A stretch of DNA of 5,203 bases from CAZWMK01 sp964635065 (GTDB lineage: Bacteria; Pseudomonadota; Alphaproteobacteria; Sphingomonadales; Sphingomonadaceae). Numbering within the stretch: the first letter of the stretch is position 1; the number at the start of each line of letters is the position of its first letter. Below the pieces are notes generated by a model that was not told the origin of the DNA, ran no database searches, and saw nothing but the letters and a program-made list of their open reading frames with translations. Position numbers and translations under genes: made by a program. Positions 1 to 5,203 of the stretch are shown piece after piece. The stretch spans positions 1 through 5,203 of the forward strand of contig CAZWMK010000130.1 in assembly GCA_964635065.1 (NCBI GenBank), given 5' to 3'.

Positions 1-100
1 CAGAAGACATATGGTTGGTGGCGGAAACACCCTTGCCGCCTTCGACGAGCGGCAGAACCTCGCGCCCGCCCATCAGGATCGTATTCAAGCCCTTGAACAT
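1..100 (-). CDS. Nitronate monooxygenase-type flavin oxidoreductase, N-terminal fragment
   Basis: Only the first 33 codons are visible; the gene runs off the left edge. The start is the ATG at 100-98. An in-frame TAA lies just two codons upstream (109-107), so no longer form is possible. The peptide begins MFKGLNTILMGGREVLPLVE and continues GGKGVSATNHMSS. This resembles the N-terminus of NAD(P)H-dependent flavin oxidoreductases of the nitronate monooxygenase (2-nitropropane dioxygenase) family as I remember them from sphingomonads. Such enzymes use FMN to oxidise alkyl nitronates or related substrates, in the cytoplasm; no catalytic residue is visible here. A purine-rich GGGGAG at 122-117 is 16 nt from the ATG, rather far for a ribosome binding site. 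The gene follows pnp on the same strand but is separated by terminator-like hairpins, so it is probably its own transcription unit. The family call rests on a short stretch from memory. Confidence 0.55.
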   Translation of the reverse strand, partial: MFKGLNTILMGGREVLPLVEGGKGVSATNHMSS

Positions 101-159
101 GCCGGTTTACGTCAAACTCCCCATCAGCCCGGAAATGGCTGGATCATCTGCACAAGCAT

Positions 160-189
160 ATAATGCGGATCACCACAGAATGCTTGCAA
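160..189 (-). promoter_or_regulatory. Candidate sigma-70 promoter for the NMO-like gene
   Basis: Read on the minus strand, TTGCAA (189-184) and CATTAT (165-160) each match the sigma-70 consensus hexamers at four of six positions and are separated by 18 nt. Transcription would begin near 153, giving a leader of roughly 50 nt. The stretch is clearly more AT-rich than its surroundings. It lies where a promoter is expected, after the pnp hairpins and before the next start codon. This is pattern matching only; its -35 box overlaps the U tract of the upstream weak terminator. Confidence 0.35.
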
Positions 190-214
190 AAAAGGTCCGT
201 GCGGATCGCGACCT
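187..214 (-). terminator. Weak hairpin with six-U tract, possible second pnp terminator
   Basis: On the minus strand AGGTC (214-210) pairs with GACCT (197-193) around a 12-nt loop, and the stem runs directly into a run of six T (193-188). The five-base-pair stem is weak for an intrinsic terminator, but the U tract is the best in this spacer. It sits just downstream of the stronger, U-poor hairpin at 258-227, so the two may act together. Confidence 0.35.
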
Positions 215-226
215 GCCAGTATGGAA

Positions 227-258
227 CAGGCCGCCTTCCAATCACGGAAAGCGGCCTG
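227..258 (-). terminator. pnp: Hairpin after pnp, likely terminator or 3'-end stabiliser
   Basis: CAGGCCGC (258-251 on the minus strand) pairs perfectly over 8 bp with its complement at 234-227. An inner 4-bp stem (249-246 with 239-236) follows one mismatch, around a 6-nt loop. The structure starts about 22 nt past the pnp stop codon. The sequence after the stem (TTCCATACTGG) is only weakly U-rich, so termination could depend on the next hairpin or on Rho; it could also protect the mRNA 3' end. Confidence 0.6.
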
Positions 259-280
259 CCCGATGTCAGTGGACGATGGC

Positions 281-2524
281 TCAGTCGTCGCCGCCGGTCA
301 GGAACGCCGGCAGTTCGCCGCCATCCTCGGCCTTCGGTTCACGCTCGCGGCGTTCGCCACCCTCGCGACGCGGACCCCGGTCACGGCTGCCTTCGCGGCG
401 CGGACCCCGGTCGCCATCACGACGCGGGCCGCGATCACGATCGCTACGGCCTTCGCCGCGCGGACGCTCTTCACGCGGCGGGCGCGTATCGGCGATTTCC
501 TCGCCGGTTTCCTGATTGACGAGGCGCATCGACAGCCGGACCTTGCCACGATCGTCGATGCCGAGCACCTTGACCTTCACGTCCTGGCCTTCGGTCAGCA
601 CGTCCGAAACCTTGGCGACGCGTTCGTCCTTGATTTCGCTGATGTGGACCAGACCGTCCTTCGCGCCCATGAAGTTCACGAAAGCGCCGAAGTCGACCAT
701 CGAGACGACCTTGCCGTTATAGACCTTGCCGACTTCCGGCTCGGCCACGATGCCGATGATCCAGTTCCGTGCGGCCTCGATCTGGGCGATGTCCGACGAG
801 GCGATCTTGACAGTGCCGTCATCTTCGATGTCGACCTTGGCGCCCGTGGTCGCCACGATTTCGCGGATGACCTTGCCGCCCGTGCCGATGATGTCACGGA
901 TCTTGTCTTTCGGCACCGTCATCGTTTCGATGCGCGGGGCATGGGCCGACAGCTCGGTGCGCGTGGTATCAAGTGCCTTGGCCATTTCACCAAGGATGTG
1001 CGCGCGGCCTTCATTGGCCTGCGCCAGNNNNNNNNNNCCAGCCACCTTGAAGTCCATGTCGCCGAGGTGATCCTCGTCGCCAAGAATGTCCGAGATGATC
1101 GCGAAATCCTTGCCTTCAAGGATAAGGCCCATGGCAATGCCCGACACCGGACGCTTGAGCGGCACGCCCGCATCCATGAGCGCCAGCGACGCACCACAGA
1201 CCGTCGCCATCGACGACGAGCCGTTCGATTCGGTGATGTCCGACAGCACGCGGATCGTATAGGGGAACTCTTCCTTCGTCGGCAGCATCGGGTTGATCGC
1301 CCGCCATGCCAGCTTGCCATGACCGATTTCGCGGCGGCCCGGCGCGCCGAAGCGGCCAACTTCACCGACCGAATAGGGCGGGAAGTTATAGTGCAGCATG
1401 AAGCGTTCGTAACGCAGGCCATCAAGGCCGTCGATCATCTGTTCGGCGTCGGCAGTGCCAAGCGTCGTCGTGACGATCGCCTGCGTTTCACCACGCGTGA
1501 ACAGCGCCGAACCATGGGTGCGCGGCAGGACATGCACTTCACCGAGGATCGGGCGCACGGTCTTCGTGTCGCGACCGTCGATGCGGCGGCCTTCCTTCAG
1601 GATCGCACCACGCACGATGTCAGCTTCCAGCTTCTTCACCAGCTTGCCGATCTTCATCGACGTGGCGGCATCGGCGTCAGCAAAGGCTTCCTTGACCTTG
1701 GCCTTGGCGGCACTGAGCGCGGCCACACGATCCGACTTCGACGTGATCTTGTAGGCGGCTGCAATGTCGGCGCCGACAAGCGCCTTCAGCTTGGCGAGGG
1801 TTTCGGACTGGTCTTCACCCGTCTTCAGTTCCCAAGGCTCCTTCGCGGCGGCTTCGGCCAGCTTGATGATCGCATCGATCACCGGCTGCGACTGCTTGTG
1901 CGCGAACATCACCGCGCCCAGCATCACGTCTTCCGAAAGTTCCTGCGCTTCGGATTCGACCATGAGCACCGCATCGCGGGTGCCGGCGGCAACGAGATCG
2001 AGCTTGCCTTCCTTCACCTGATCCTTGGTCGGGTTCAGAATATATTCGCCATCGATGTAGCCGACGCGGCCTGCGCCGATCGGACCCATGAACGGAATGC
2101 CCGACAGCGTCAGCGCAGCCGATGCCGCAACCATGGCGACAATATCCGGCTCGTTCTCGCCATCATAGGACAGCACCTGGCAGATCACGTTGACTTCGTT
2201 GTAGAAGCCTTCGGGGAACAGCGGGCGGACCGGACGGTCGATCAGGCGCGAGGTCAGCGTTTCCGCTTCCGTTGCACCACGCTCACGCTTGAAGAAGCCG
2301 CCCGGAATACGGCCGGCGGCCGAGAATTTTTCCTGATAATGGACGGTCAGCGGGAAAAAGTCCTGACCTTCCTTGACCGACTTGGCAGCCGTCACGGCGC
2401 AGAGCACCACGGTTTCACCATAGGTCGCCAACACAGCGGCGTCGGCCTGACGGGCGATGCGCCCGGTTTCCAGCGTGAGCTTGCGCCCACCCCACATCAC
2501 GTCCTGCGTGTGGATATCGAACAT
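281..2524 (-). CDS. pnp: Polynucleotide phosphorylase (polyribonucleotide nucleotidyltransferase)
   Basis: PNPase is the trimeric cytoplasmic 3'-to-5' phosphorolytic exoribonuclease, releasing nucleoside diphosphates from RNA with phosphate and Mg2+. The frame reads 747 residues across a 10-N gap. Domains in order: RNase PH-like 1 (about 12-145, with FFKRE at 77-81), helical linker (150-310), catalytic RNase PH-like 2 (320-505), KH (531-590, GxxG loop GTGG at 547-550), S1 (597-667) and an Arg/Gly/Asp-rich tail (680-735). Aligned by eye to the E. coli enzyme, with numbering offset by one, R397/R398, S437/S438, D485, D491 and K493 (in GDEDHLGDMDFK) match the known phosphate- and metal-site residues, so the enzyme looks active. 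The ATG at 2524 has purine-rich AGAGAAG about 6 nt upstream. After KVA the gap codon is GGN, hence Gly; E. coli has 25 residues before the next shared motif (LxQA), whereas three unknown codons remain here. About 22 codons are therefore missing from the assembly, and the true length should be near 769. The gene sits 159 nt after rpsO, the usual operon order. Confidence 0.98.
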   Translation of the reverse strand: MFDIHTQDVMWGGRKLTLETGRIARQADAAVLATYGETVVLCAVTAAKSVKEGQDFFPLTVHYQEKFSAAGRIPGGFFKRERGATEAETLTSRLIDRPVRPLFPEGFYNEVNVICQVLSYDGENEPDIVAMVAASAALTLSGIPFMGPIGAGRVGYIDGEYILNPTKDQVKEGKLDLVAAGTRDAVLMVESEAQELSEDVMLGAVMFAHKQSQPVIDAIIKLAEAAAKEPWELKTGEDQSETLAKLKALVGADIAAAYKITSKSDRVAALSAAKAKVKEAFADADAATSMKIGKLVKKLEADIVRGAILKEGRRIDGRDTKTVRPILGEVHVLPRTHGSALFTRGETQAIVTTTLGTADAEQMIDGLDGLRYERFMLHYNFPPYSVGEVGRFGAPGRREIGHGKLAWRAINPMLPTKEEFPYTIRVLSDITESNGSSSMATVCGASLALMDAGVPLKRPVSGIAMGLILEGKDFAIISDILGDEDHLGDMDFKVAXXXXLAQANEGRAHILGEMAKALDTTRTELSAHAPRIETMTVPKDKIRDIIGTGGKVIREIVATTGAKVDIEDDGTVKIASSDIAQIEAARNWIIGIVAEPEVGKVYNGKVVSMVDFGAFVNFMGAKDGLVHISEIKDERVAKVSDVLTEGQDVKVKVLGIDDRGKVRLSMRLVNQETGEEIADTRPPREERPRGEGRSDRDRGPRRDGDRGPRREGSRDRGPRREGGERREREPKAEDGGELPAFLTGGDD
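359..436 (-). repeat. pnp: In-frame DRGPRR(D/E)G repeats in the PNPase tail
   Basis: The octapeptide DRGPRR(D/E)G occurs three times, at residues 697-704, 705-712 and 715-722 of the reading frame as given. At the DNA level the 13-mer gcggaccccggtc is identical at 370-382 and 400-412 on the plus strand, 30 bp apart. The surrounding tail is very rich in Arg, Gly, Asp and Glu and is probably disordered. Such a tail could contact RNA or, as in other proteobacteria, a degradosome partner; that role is inferred. Repeats of this kind often vary in copy number between strains. Confidence 0.85.
1028..1037. other. Assembly gap (10 N) inside pnp
   Basis: Ten consecutive N replace sequence in the second RNase PH-like domain of PNPase. 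The flanks encode KVA-G before and LAQANEGRAHILG after. Comparison with the remembered E. coli protein puts about 75 nt between the Gly codon and the Leu codon, so the placeholder under-represents the true distance by about 66 nt. The reading frame continues on both sides, so this is a sequencing or scaffolding artefact and not a broken gene. Confidence 0.95.
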
Positions 2525-2587
2525 GTCGTCTTCTCTACCTGCATGGCCGGTCCGCCCCTATGGCGAACCGCCGTTTCTGTCCGCCTG

Positions 2588-2606
2588 GCCCGCGCGGATC
2601 GCGGGC
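2588..2606 (-). other. GC-rich hairpin in the pnp leader
   Basis: GCCCGCG (2606-2600 on the minus strand) pairs with CGCGGGC (2594-2588) around a 5-nt loop. It lies about 63 nt before the pnp start codon and has no U tract, so it is not an intrinsic terminator. In E. coli the pnp leader contains an RNase III-cleaved stem through which PNPase controls its own synthesis; this stem could play a similar part, but it is much shorter and the role is unproven. Confidence 0.45.
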
Positions 2607-2623
2607 GGCGGGGGTGCGCGGTG

Positions 2624-2641
2624 GAATGGCCCATGCCATTC
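2624..2641 (-). other. Small perfect hairpin just after the rpsO terminator
   Basis: GAATGGC (2641-2635 on the minus strand) pairs over 7 bp with GCCATTC (2630-2624), closing a 4-nt loop. It begins 4 nt after the U-rich tract of the rpsO terminator and is followed by no U run. It may be a processing or pausing element in the rpsO-pnp read-through RNA. A chance match in a GC-rich spacer cannot be ruled out. Confidence 0.4.
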
Positions 2642-2645
2642 GTCC

Positions 2646-2675
2646 AAAAGCAAACGAGCCCCGCGCGGGGCTCGT
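2646..2675 (-). terminator. rpsO: Intrinsic terminator of rpsO (22-bp perfect palindrome)
   Basis: Positions 2654-2675 form a perfect 22-nt palindrome: a 9-bp stem of ACGAGCCCC with its complement around GCGC. On the minus strand the stem is followed by TTTGCTTTT (2654-2646), a usable U-rich tract. It begins 8 nt after the rpsO stop codon. It should end most transcripts coming from infB-rbfA-truB-rpsO, with read-through or a separate promoter supplying pnp. The mirrored stem is symmetric, but U-rich sequence follows only on the minus-strand side. Confidence 0.85.
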
Positions 2676-2683
2676 CCGGTTGC

Positions 2684-2953
2684 TTACTTGCGGAGGCCTA
2701 GCTTCGCAATCAGCGCCGTGTAGCGGCCTTCGTCCGACTTCTTGAGATAGTCGAGAAGGCTGCGGCGCTTGTTCACCAGCATCAGCAGGCCGCGGCGTGA
2801 ATGGTTGTCCTTGGCATGGCTCTTGAAGTGCTCGGTCAGGTTGACAATGCGCTCCGTCAGGATCGCAACCTGGACTTCGGGGCTGCCGGTATCGCCTTCG
2901 GTGCGGGCGTGTTCCTTGATCAGCTCGGCCTTGCGTTCAACAGTTACCGACAT
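2684..2953 (-). CDS. rpsO: 30S ribosomal protein S15
   Basis: S15 is a primary 16S rRNA-binding protein that organises the central domain and platform of the 30S subunit. The 89-residue product has the usual family length and is recognisable throughout. The rRNA-contacting motif DTGSPEVQ lies at 21-28, KDNHSRRGL at 48-56 and LDYLKKSDEGRY at 67-78. The ATG at 2953 is chosen because AAGGAG (2965-2960) sits 6 nt upstream and the protein then starts MSVTVERKAELI, as in homologues. The open frame continues 34 codons further upstream, but that part overlaps the end of truB and is not S15-like. The gene follows truB by 16 nt and ends in a strong terminator. In E. coli S15 represses its own mRNA through a pseudoknot at the start site; no such fold was established here. 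Confidence 0.98.
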   Translation of the reverse strand: MSVTVERKAELIKEHARTEGDTGSPEVQVAILTERIVNLTEHFKSHAKDNHSRRGLLMLVNKRRSLLDYLKKSDEGRYTALIAKLGLRK

Positions 2954-2959
2954 CGTATT

Positions 2960-2965
2960 CTCCTT
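2960..2965 (-). promoter_or_regulatory. rpsO: Ribosome binding site of rpsO
   Basis: AAGGAG on the minus strand, 6 nt before the ATG at 2953, fits the 16S 3' end well. It lies in the 16-nt gap between the truB stop and the rpsO start and decides the short S15 start over the longer open frame. Confidence 0.85.
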
Positions 2966-2969
2966 CACA

Positions 2970-3851
2970 TCATAGGTTGAAGCCACGTTCCACCCTGATC
3001 TCGGCTGCATCAACGGCAACCAGCGCAACCGGAACAGACCCGTCGGTTGCGACATAGAGACCCGGTGTCACGGGGCGCCCGGTCAACCGCTGCCCCTGAC
3101 GGAGCAGGCGGGCCTGATCGGGATCGACTGCAATGGCCGGGATGTCGTCCAGCCCCGCAGTCAGCGGCAAAATGGCCTGTTCAAGGGCGCGGTCCTGCCC
3201 CAAAGCCTCAAGATTGTCCAGTGAAATCGCCTGCGGTAGCGCAAACGGCCCGGCCTTTGTGCGCCTGAGCATGGTAACATGACCCACCGTGCCCAGCGCC
3301 AGCGCGAGGTCACGCGCGAGGCTTCTGACATAGGTTCCCTTGGAACAATGAACCGACAGTGTGGCGCTGTCGGCGGCCATCGCCACAAGATCGAGCGCGT
3401 GGATGGTGACGTCGCGCAGCGCGAGTTCAACCTCGACGCCGCTGCGCGCCAGGGCATAGGCACGCTGTCCATCGACCTTGAGCGCCGAATACGCAGGCGG
3501 GCGCTGACGAATCGGTCCAGTGAAGGCGGACAAGACCGCACGAAGCGCAGCCGCGTCGGGGCGCACGTCCGATGTCGCGGTCACCGCGCCCTCGGCATCG
3601 TCGGTTTCGGTCGCCACGCCAAAAGTCACGGTGAAATCATAGGCCTTGTCGGCGTTCAGCATCCGACCGGTCAGCTTCGTCGCCTCACCAAGCGCAATCG
3701 GCAGGACGCCGGTTGCCAGCGGGTCGAGCGTGCCACCATGGCCGATCTTCACCTTGGGATAACCATGCGTCCGCAGGATACGCTTGATGGCGCCGACCGC
3801 TTGCGACGACGACAGGCCGAGCGGCTTGTCGAGGATGATCCAGCCATGCAC
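2970..3851 (-). CDS. truB: tRNA pseudouridine(55) synthase TruB
   Basis: TruB converts uridine 55 in the T-loop of tRNAs to pseudouridine and acts as a tRNA-folding chaperone in the cytoplasm. The 293-residue product is of normal length. It starts MHGWIILDKPLGLSSSQAVG and contains the family signature GHGGTLDPLATGVLP at 37-51 with the catalytic Asp43. Also visible are KAYDFTVTFG (69-78, with the conserved Tyr71), RPPAYSALKVDGQRAYA (117-133) and CSKGTYVRSLARDL (169-182). The last 60 or so residues fit the PUA-like C-terminal domain. The start is GTG at 3851; the nearby ATG is out of frame, and the peptide from the GTG matches homologues. AAGGA (3868-3864) lies 12 nt upstream, inside the end of rbfA, whose stop is only 8 nt away, so translation of the two genes is probably coupled. 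The stop is 16 nt before rpsO. Confidence 0.97.
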   Translation of the reverse strand: MHGWIILDKPLGLSSSQAVGAIKRILRTHGYPKVKIGHGGTLDPLATGVLPIALGEATKLTGRMLNADKAYDFTVTFGVATETDDAEGAVTATSDVRPDAAALRAVLSAFTGPIRQRPPAYSALKVDGQRAYALARSGVEVELALRDVTIHALDLVAMAADSATLSVHCSKGTYVRSLARDLALALGTVGHVTMLRRTKAGPFALPQAISLDNLEALGQDRALEQAILPLTAGLDDIPAIAVDPDQARLLRQGQRLTGRPVTPGLYVATDGSVPVALVAVDAAEIRVERGFNL

Positions 3852-3859
3852 GGCTCTGG

Positions 3860-4276
3860 TCAGTCCTTGTCCGTATCGTCGTCAGCACCGGTCGCGCCAA
3901 GATCACGCGCGACCTCGGGCTTGCGCAGCAGCGCGTCGATACGACTCGCCTCGTCATAGGTTTCGTCGGCGAAGAAATGCAGGTCGGGCGTGTATTTGGT
4001 GCTCATGCCATGCGCCACTTCGCCGCGCAGGTAACGGGCGTTGCGCTTCAAGGCGGCAATGAGCGCGGCATCGTCACCGCCAAGCGCCTTTACATAGACA
4101 TTCGCATGGCGAAGATCGGGCGATACGCGCACTTCGGATACAGAGGCGATACAGGTTTCCAGCACTGGATCGCGGACCTCGCCCCGGCCCAGCACGCTGG
4201 CGAGGATGTGACGAATCTGTTCGCCAATACGCAAAAGGCGAACCGACTTGCCCTGTTCATTCTGCTGATGCCGCAT
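3860..4276 (-). CDS. rbfA: Ribosome-binding factor A (30S maturation)
   Basis: RbfA is a small KH-fold protein that binds pre-30S particles and helps 16S rRNA 5'-end maturation, with a role in cold adaptation. From the ATG at 4276 it is 138 residues, within the family range. Visible features are the N-terminal helix RLLRIGEQIRHILASVL (13-29), the strand region SVSEVRVSPDLRHANVYV (45-62), a helix ALIAALKRNARYLRGEVA (71-88), and STKYTPDLHFFADETYDEA (92-110). The C-terminal tail is acidic (DDDTDKD). The ATG is preferred over an in-frame GTG at 4303: GGAG (4288-4285) stands 8 nt before the ATG, while the GTG directly abuts its purine run and falls inside a strong hairpin. It follows infB by 56 nt and ends 8 nt before truB, the standard order. 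Confidence 0.96.
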   Translation of the reverse strand: MRHQQNEQGKSVRLLRIGEQIRHILASVLGRGEVRDPVLETCIASVSEVRVSPDLRHANVYVKALGGDDAALIAALKRNARYLRGEVAHGMSTKYTPDLHFFADETYDEASRIDALLRKPEVARDLGATGADDDTDKD

Positions 4277-4284
4277 CGGCCATT

Positions 4285-4288
4285 CTCC
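4285..4288 (-). promoter_or_regulatory. rbfA: Ribosome binding site of rbfA
   Basis: GGAG on the minus strand, 8 nt before the ATG at 4276 and 7 nt after the foot of the intercistronic hairpin. It supports the 138-residue form of RbfA. Confidence 0.7.
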
Positions 4289-4295
4289 AGCGATG

Positions 4296-4325
4296 GCCCG
4301 CACCTCCGTTTCGGGAGGCGCGGGC
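4296..4325 (-). other. Strong intercistronic hairpin between infB and rbfA
   Basis: On the minus strand GCCCGCGCCTCC (4325-4314) pairs over 12 bp, with a single G-U wobble, with GGAGGTGCGGGC (4307-4296) around a 6-nt CGAAAC loop. It starts 7 nt after the infB stop. No U tract follows, so it is unlikely to be an intrinsic terminator on its own. It contains a GGAGG that would otherwise look like a ribosome binding site, and it leaves the real rbfA site just outside. A role in mRNA processing, in stabilising the infB 3' end or in adjusting rbfA translation is plausible but inferred. Confidence 0.7.
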
Positions 4326-4332
4326 GATCAGC

Positions 4333-5203
4333 TTACAAGGTGCGGGCGCGCGATTCGACCTCGAAGGTTTCGAGGATGTCGCCCGGCTTGATGTCGGTCG
4401 TGTTTTCCAGCGTTACGCCGCATTCCAGACCGGTGCCGACTTCCGTGACATCGTCCTTGAAGCGCCGCAGCGATGCGATCGACCCTTTGTAGATGATGAC
4501 ATCGTCGCGCAGCACGCGCGCCTTGAGGTTGCGACGGATATAGCCTTCGACAACGCGCAGACCGGCGGCCTTGCCATGCTTGCCGGCCTGGAAGACTTCG
4601 CGGATTTCGGCGCGGCCGACGACATTTTCGATCATTTCCGGACCAAGCTCACCGGCCATGGCCAGCTTCAGCTCGTCGATCAGATCATAGATGATGTCGT
4701 AATATTTCAGCGCCACGCCCGCCTGTTCGGCGATTTCGCGCGCCTTGGCATTGGCGCGGACACCAAAGCCGATGATCGGCGCCTTCGATGCTCGTGCAAG
4801 GGTGACATCCGATTCGGTGATGCCACCAACGCCCGAATGCAGGACACGGGTGCGGATTTCATCGGTCGACAGCTTGTTGACCGCCGCCACGATGGCTTCG
4901 ACAGAACCCTGCACGTCTGCCTTGATGACAACCGGGAATTCCTTCACCTGGCTCGCCTTCAGGGCCGAGAACATGTTTTCAAGGCTGGCCGGCGCTTGCG
5001 TCGTGCGCTTGGTGGTTGCGACCTGCTGACGATAGGCCGCGACCTCGCGGGCGCGCGCTTCGTTCTCGACGACGGAGAAGGGATCGCCCGCCCCCGGCAC
5101 GCCCGACAGGCCGAGCACTTCGACCGGCTGGCTTGGCCCGGCTTCCTTGACCTGACGCCCCTTGTCGTCAAGCATCGCACGCACCTTGCCGCTTTCAGCC
5201 CCG
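4333..5203 (-). CDS. infB: Translation initiation factor IF-2, C-terminal part
   Basis: IF2 is the GTPase that brings fMet-tRNA to the 30S subunit and promotes subunit joining. About 289 C-terminal residues are visible; the N-terminal region and GTPase domain lie beyond the right edge. The fragment begins in the beta-barrel after the G domain (GAESGKVRAMLDDKGRQV, then PVEVLGLSGVP). A charged helix and the C1 domain follow (VVIKADVQGSVEAI at visible residues 91-104, HSGVGGITESDV near 122-133). The fMet-tRNA-binding C2 domain ends the protein (about 196-289, with SLRRFKDDV and LECGVTL). The Glu-Cys-Gly at 260-262 and the basic RRF at 246-248 fit residues known to matter for initiator binding. 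At 4558-4560 a Leu stands in AGLRVVEG where, from memory, E. coli has AGCMVTEG. The TAA stop at 4335-4333 is followed by a strong hairpin and rbfA. The sequence is intact up to the edge. Confidence 0.97.
   Translation of the reverse strand, partial: GAESGKVRAMLDDKGRQVKEAGPSQPVEVLGLSGVPGAGDPFSVVENEARAREVAAYRQQVATTKRTTQAPASLENMFSALKASQVKEFPVVIKADVQGSVEAIVAAVNKLSTDEIRTRVLHSGVGGITESDVTLARASKAPIIGFGVRANAKAREIAEQAGVALKYYDIIYDLIDELKLAMAGELGPEMIENVVGRAEIREVFQAGKHGKAAGLRVVEGYIRRNLKARVLRDDVIIYKGSIASLRRFKDDVTEVGTGLECGVTLENTTDIKPGDILETFEVESRARTL

Noticed and set aside
101..116. TTGACG just before the NMO-like ATG as a -35 box
   Set aside because: No -10-like sequence occurs at usable spacing, and the start codon would fall within the promoter.
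2535..2639. A 34-codon upstream open frame in the pnp leader on the minus strand, ending 10 nt before the pnp ATG
   Set aside because: Its ATG is inside the 2624-2641 hairpin with only a weak GGA upstream, and the peptide resembles random GC-rich translation. It could be a leader peptide, but nothing supports this beyond its position.
221..2701. A very long open frame (826 codons) on the plus strand across the whole of pnp
   Set aside because: It is the antisense shadow of a GC-rich, strongly codon-biased gene. Its product is low in recognisable motifs and rich in Arg, His and Asp, as expected of mirrored codons, and it lacks a ribosome binding site. pnp on the other strand is unmistakable.
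2954..3055. 34-codon N-terminal extension of rpsO
   Set aside because: It overlaps the 3' end of truB, does not resemble S15, and the ATG at 2953 has an excellent ribosome binding site and gives the standard 89-residue protein.
3279..3959. Plus-strand open frame of 226 codons across truB and the end of rbfA
   Set aside because: Antisense shadow of two clearly identified genes; no family resemblance and no ribosome binding site noted.
4277..4303. In-frame GTG that would add nine residues to RbfA
   Set aside because: The GGAGG purine run abuts the GTG with no spacing, the region is buried in the 12-bp hairpin, and the ATG at 4276 has a well-placed GGAG.

Overview
The window carries the distal half of the classical nusA-infB operon of a bacterium. 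Every gene I can support is on the minus strand. In transcription order, right to left, they are: the C-terminal part of infB (initiation factor IF2, running off the right edge), rbfA (30S maturation factor), truB (tRNA U55 pseudouridine synthase), rpsO (ribosomal protein S15) and pnp (polynucleotide phosphorylase). The left edge holds the first 33 codons of a separate gene, probably a nitronate monooxygenase-type flavin oxidoreductase. Protein style (for example the PNPase and TruB N-termini), GC-rich codon use and the NMO-like neighbour suggest an alphaproteobacterium, most likely a sphingomonad. This is recognition from memory, not a search result.

Layout: 1-100 partial NMO-like gene; 101-280 intergenic, with a strong hairpin after pnp, a weak hairpin with a six-U tract, and a candidate promoter for the NMO-like gene; 281-2524 pnp, interrupted by a 10-N assembly gap at 1028-1037; 2525-2683 rpsO terminator (a perfect 22-bp palindrome) followed by two further hairpins that would lie in the pnp leader; 2684-2953 rpsO; 2970-3851 truB (GTG start); 3860-4276 rbfA; 4277-4332 infB-rbfA spacer filled by a 12-bp hairpin; 4333-5203 infB, partial.

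The genes belong together functionally. IF2 places initiator tRNA on the 30S subunit, RbfA matures 16S rRNA in the 30S, S15 nucleates the 30S platform, TruB modifies the tRNA T-loop, and PNPase degrades and processes RNA. Gaps between infB, rbfA, truB and rpsO are short (56, 8 and 16 nt), as in one transcript. The 159-nt rpsO-pnp spacer with a terminator is the only clear break and a likely control point for pnp.

I see no mobile element, CRISPR array, tRNA, rRNA or novel gene system. The points worth a second look are the assembly gap, which hides about 22 conserved PNPase codons, the structured RNA spacers, the Arg/Gly/Asp-rich PNPase tail, and a Leu in IF2 where well-studied homologues carry Cys.
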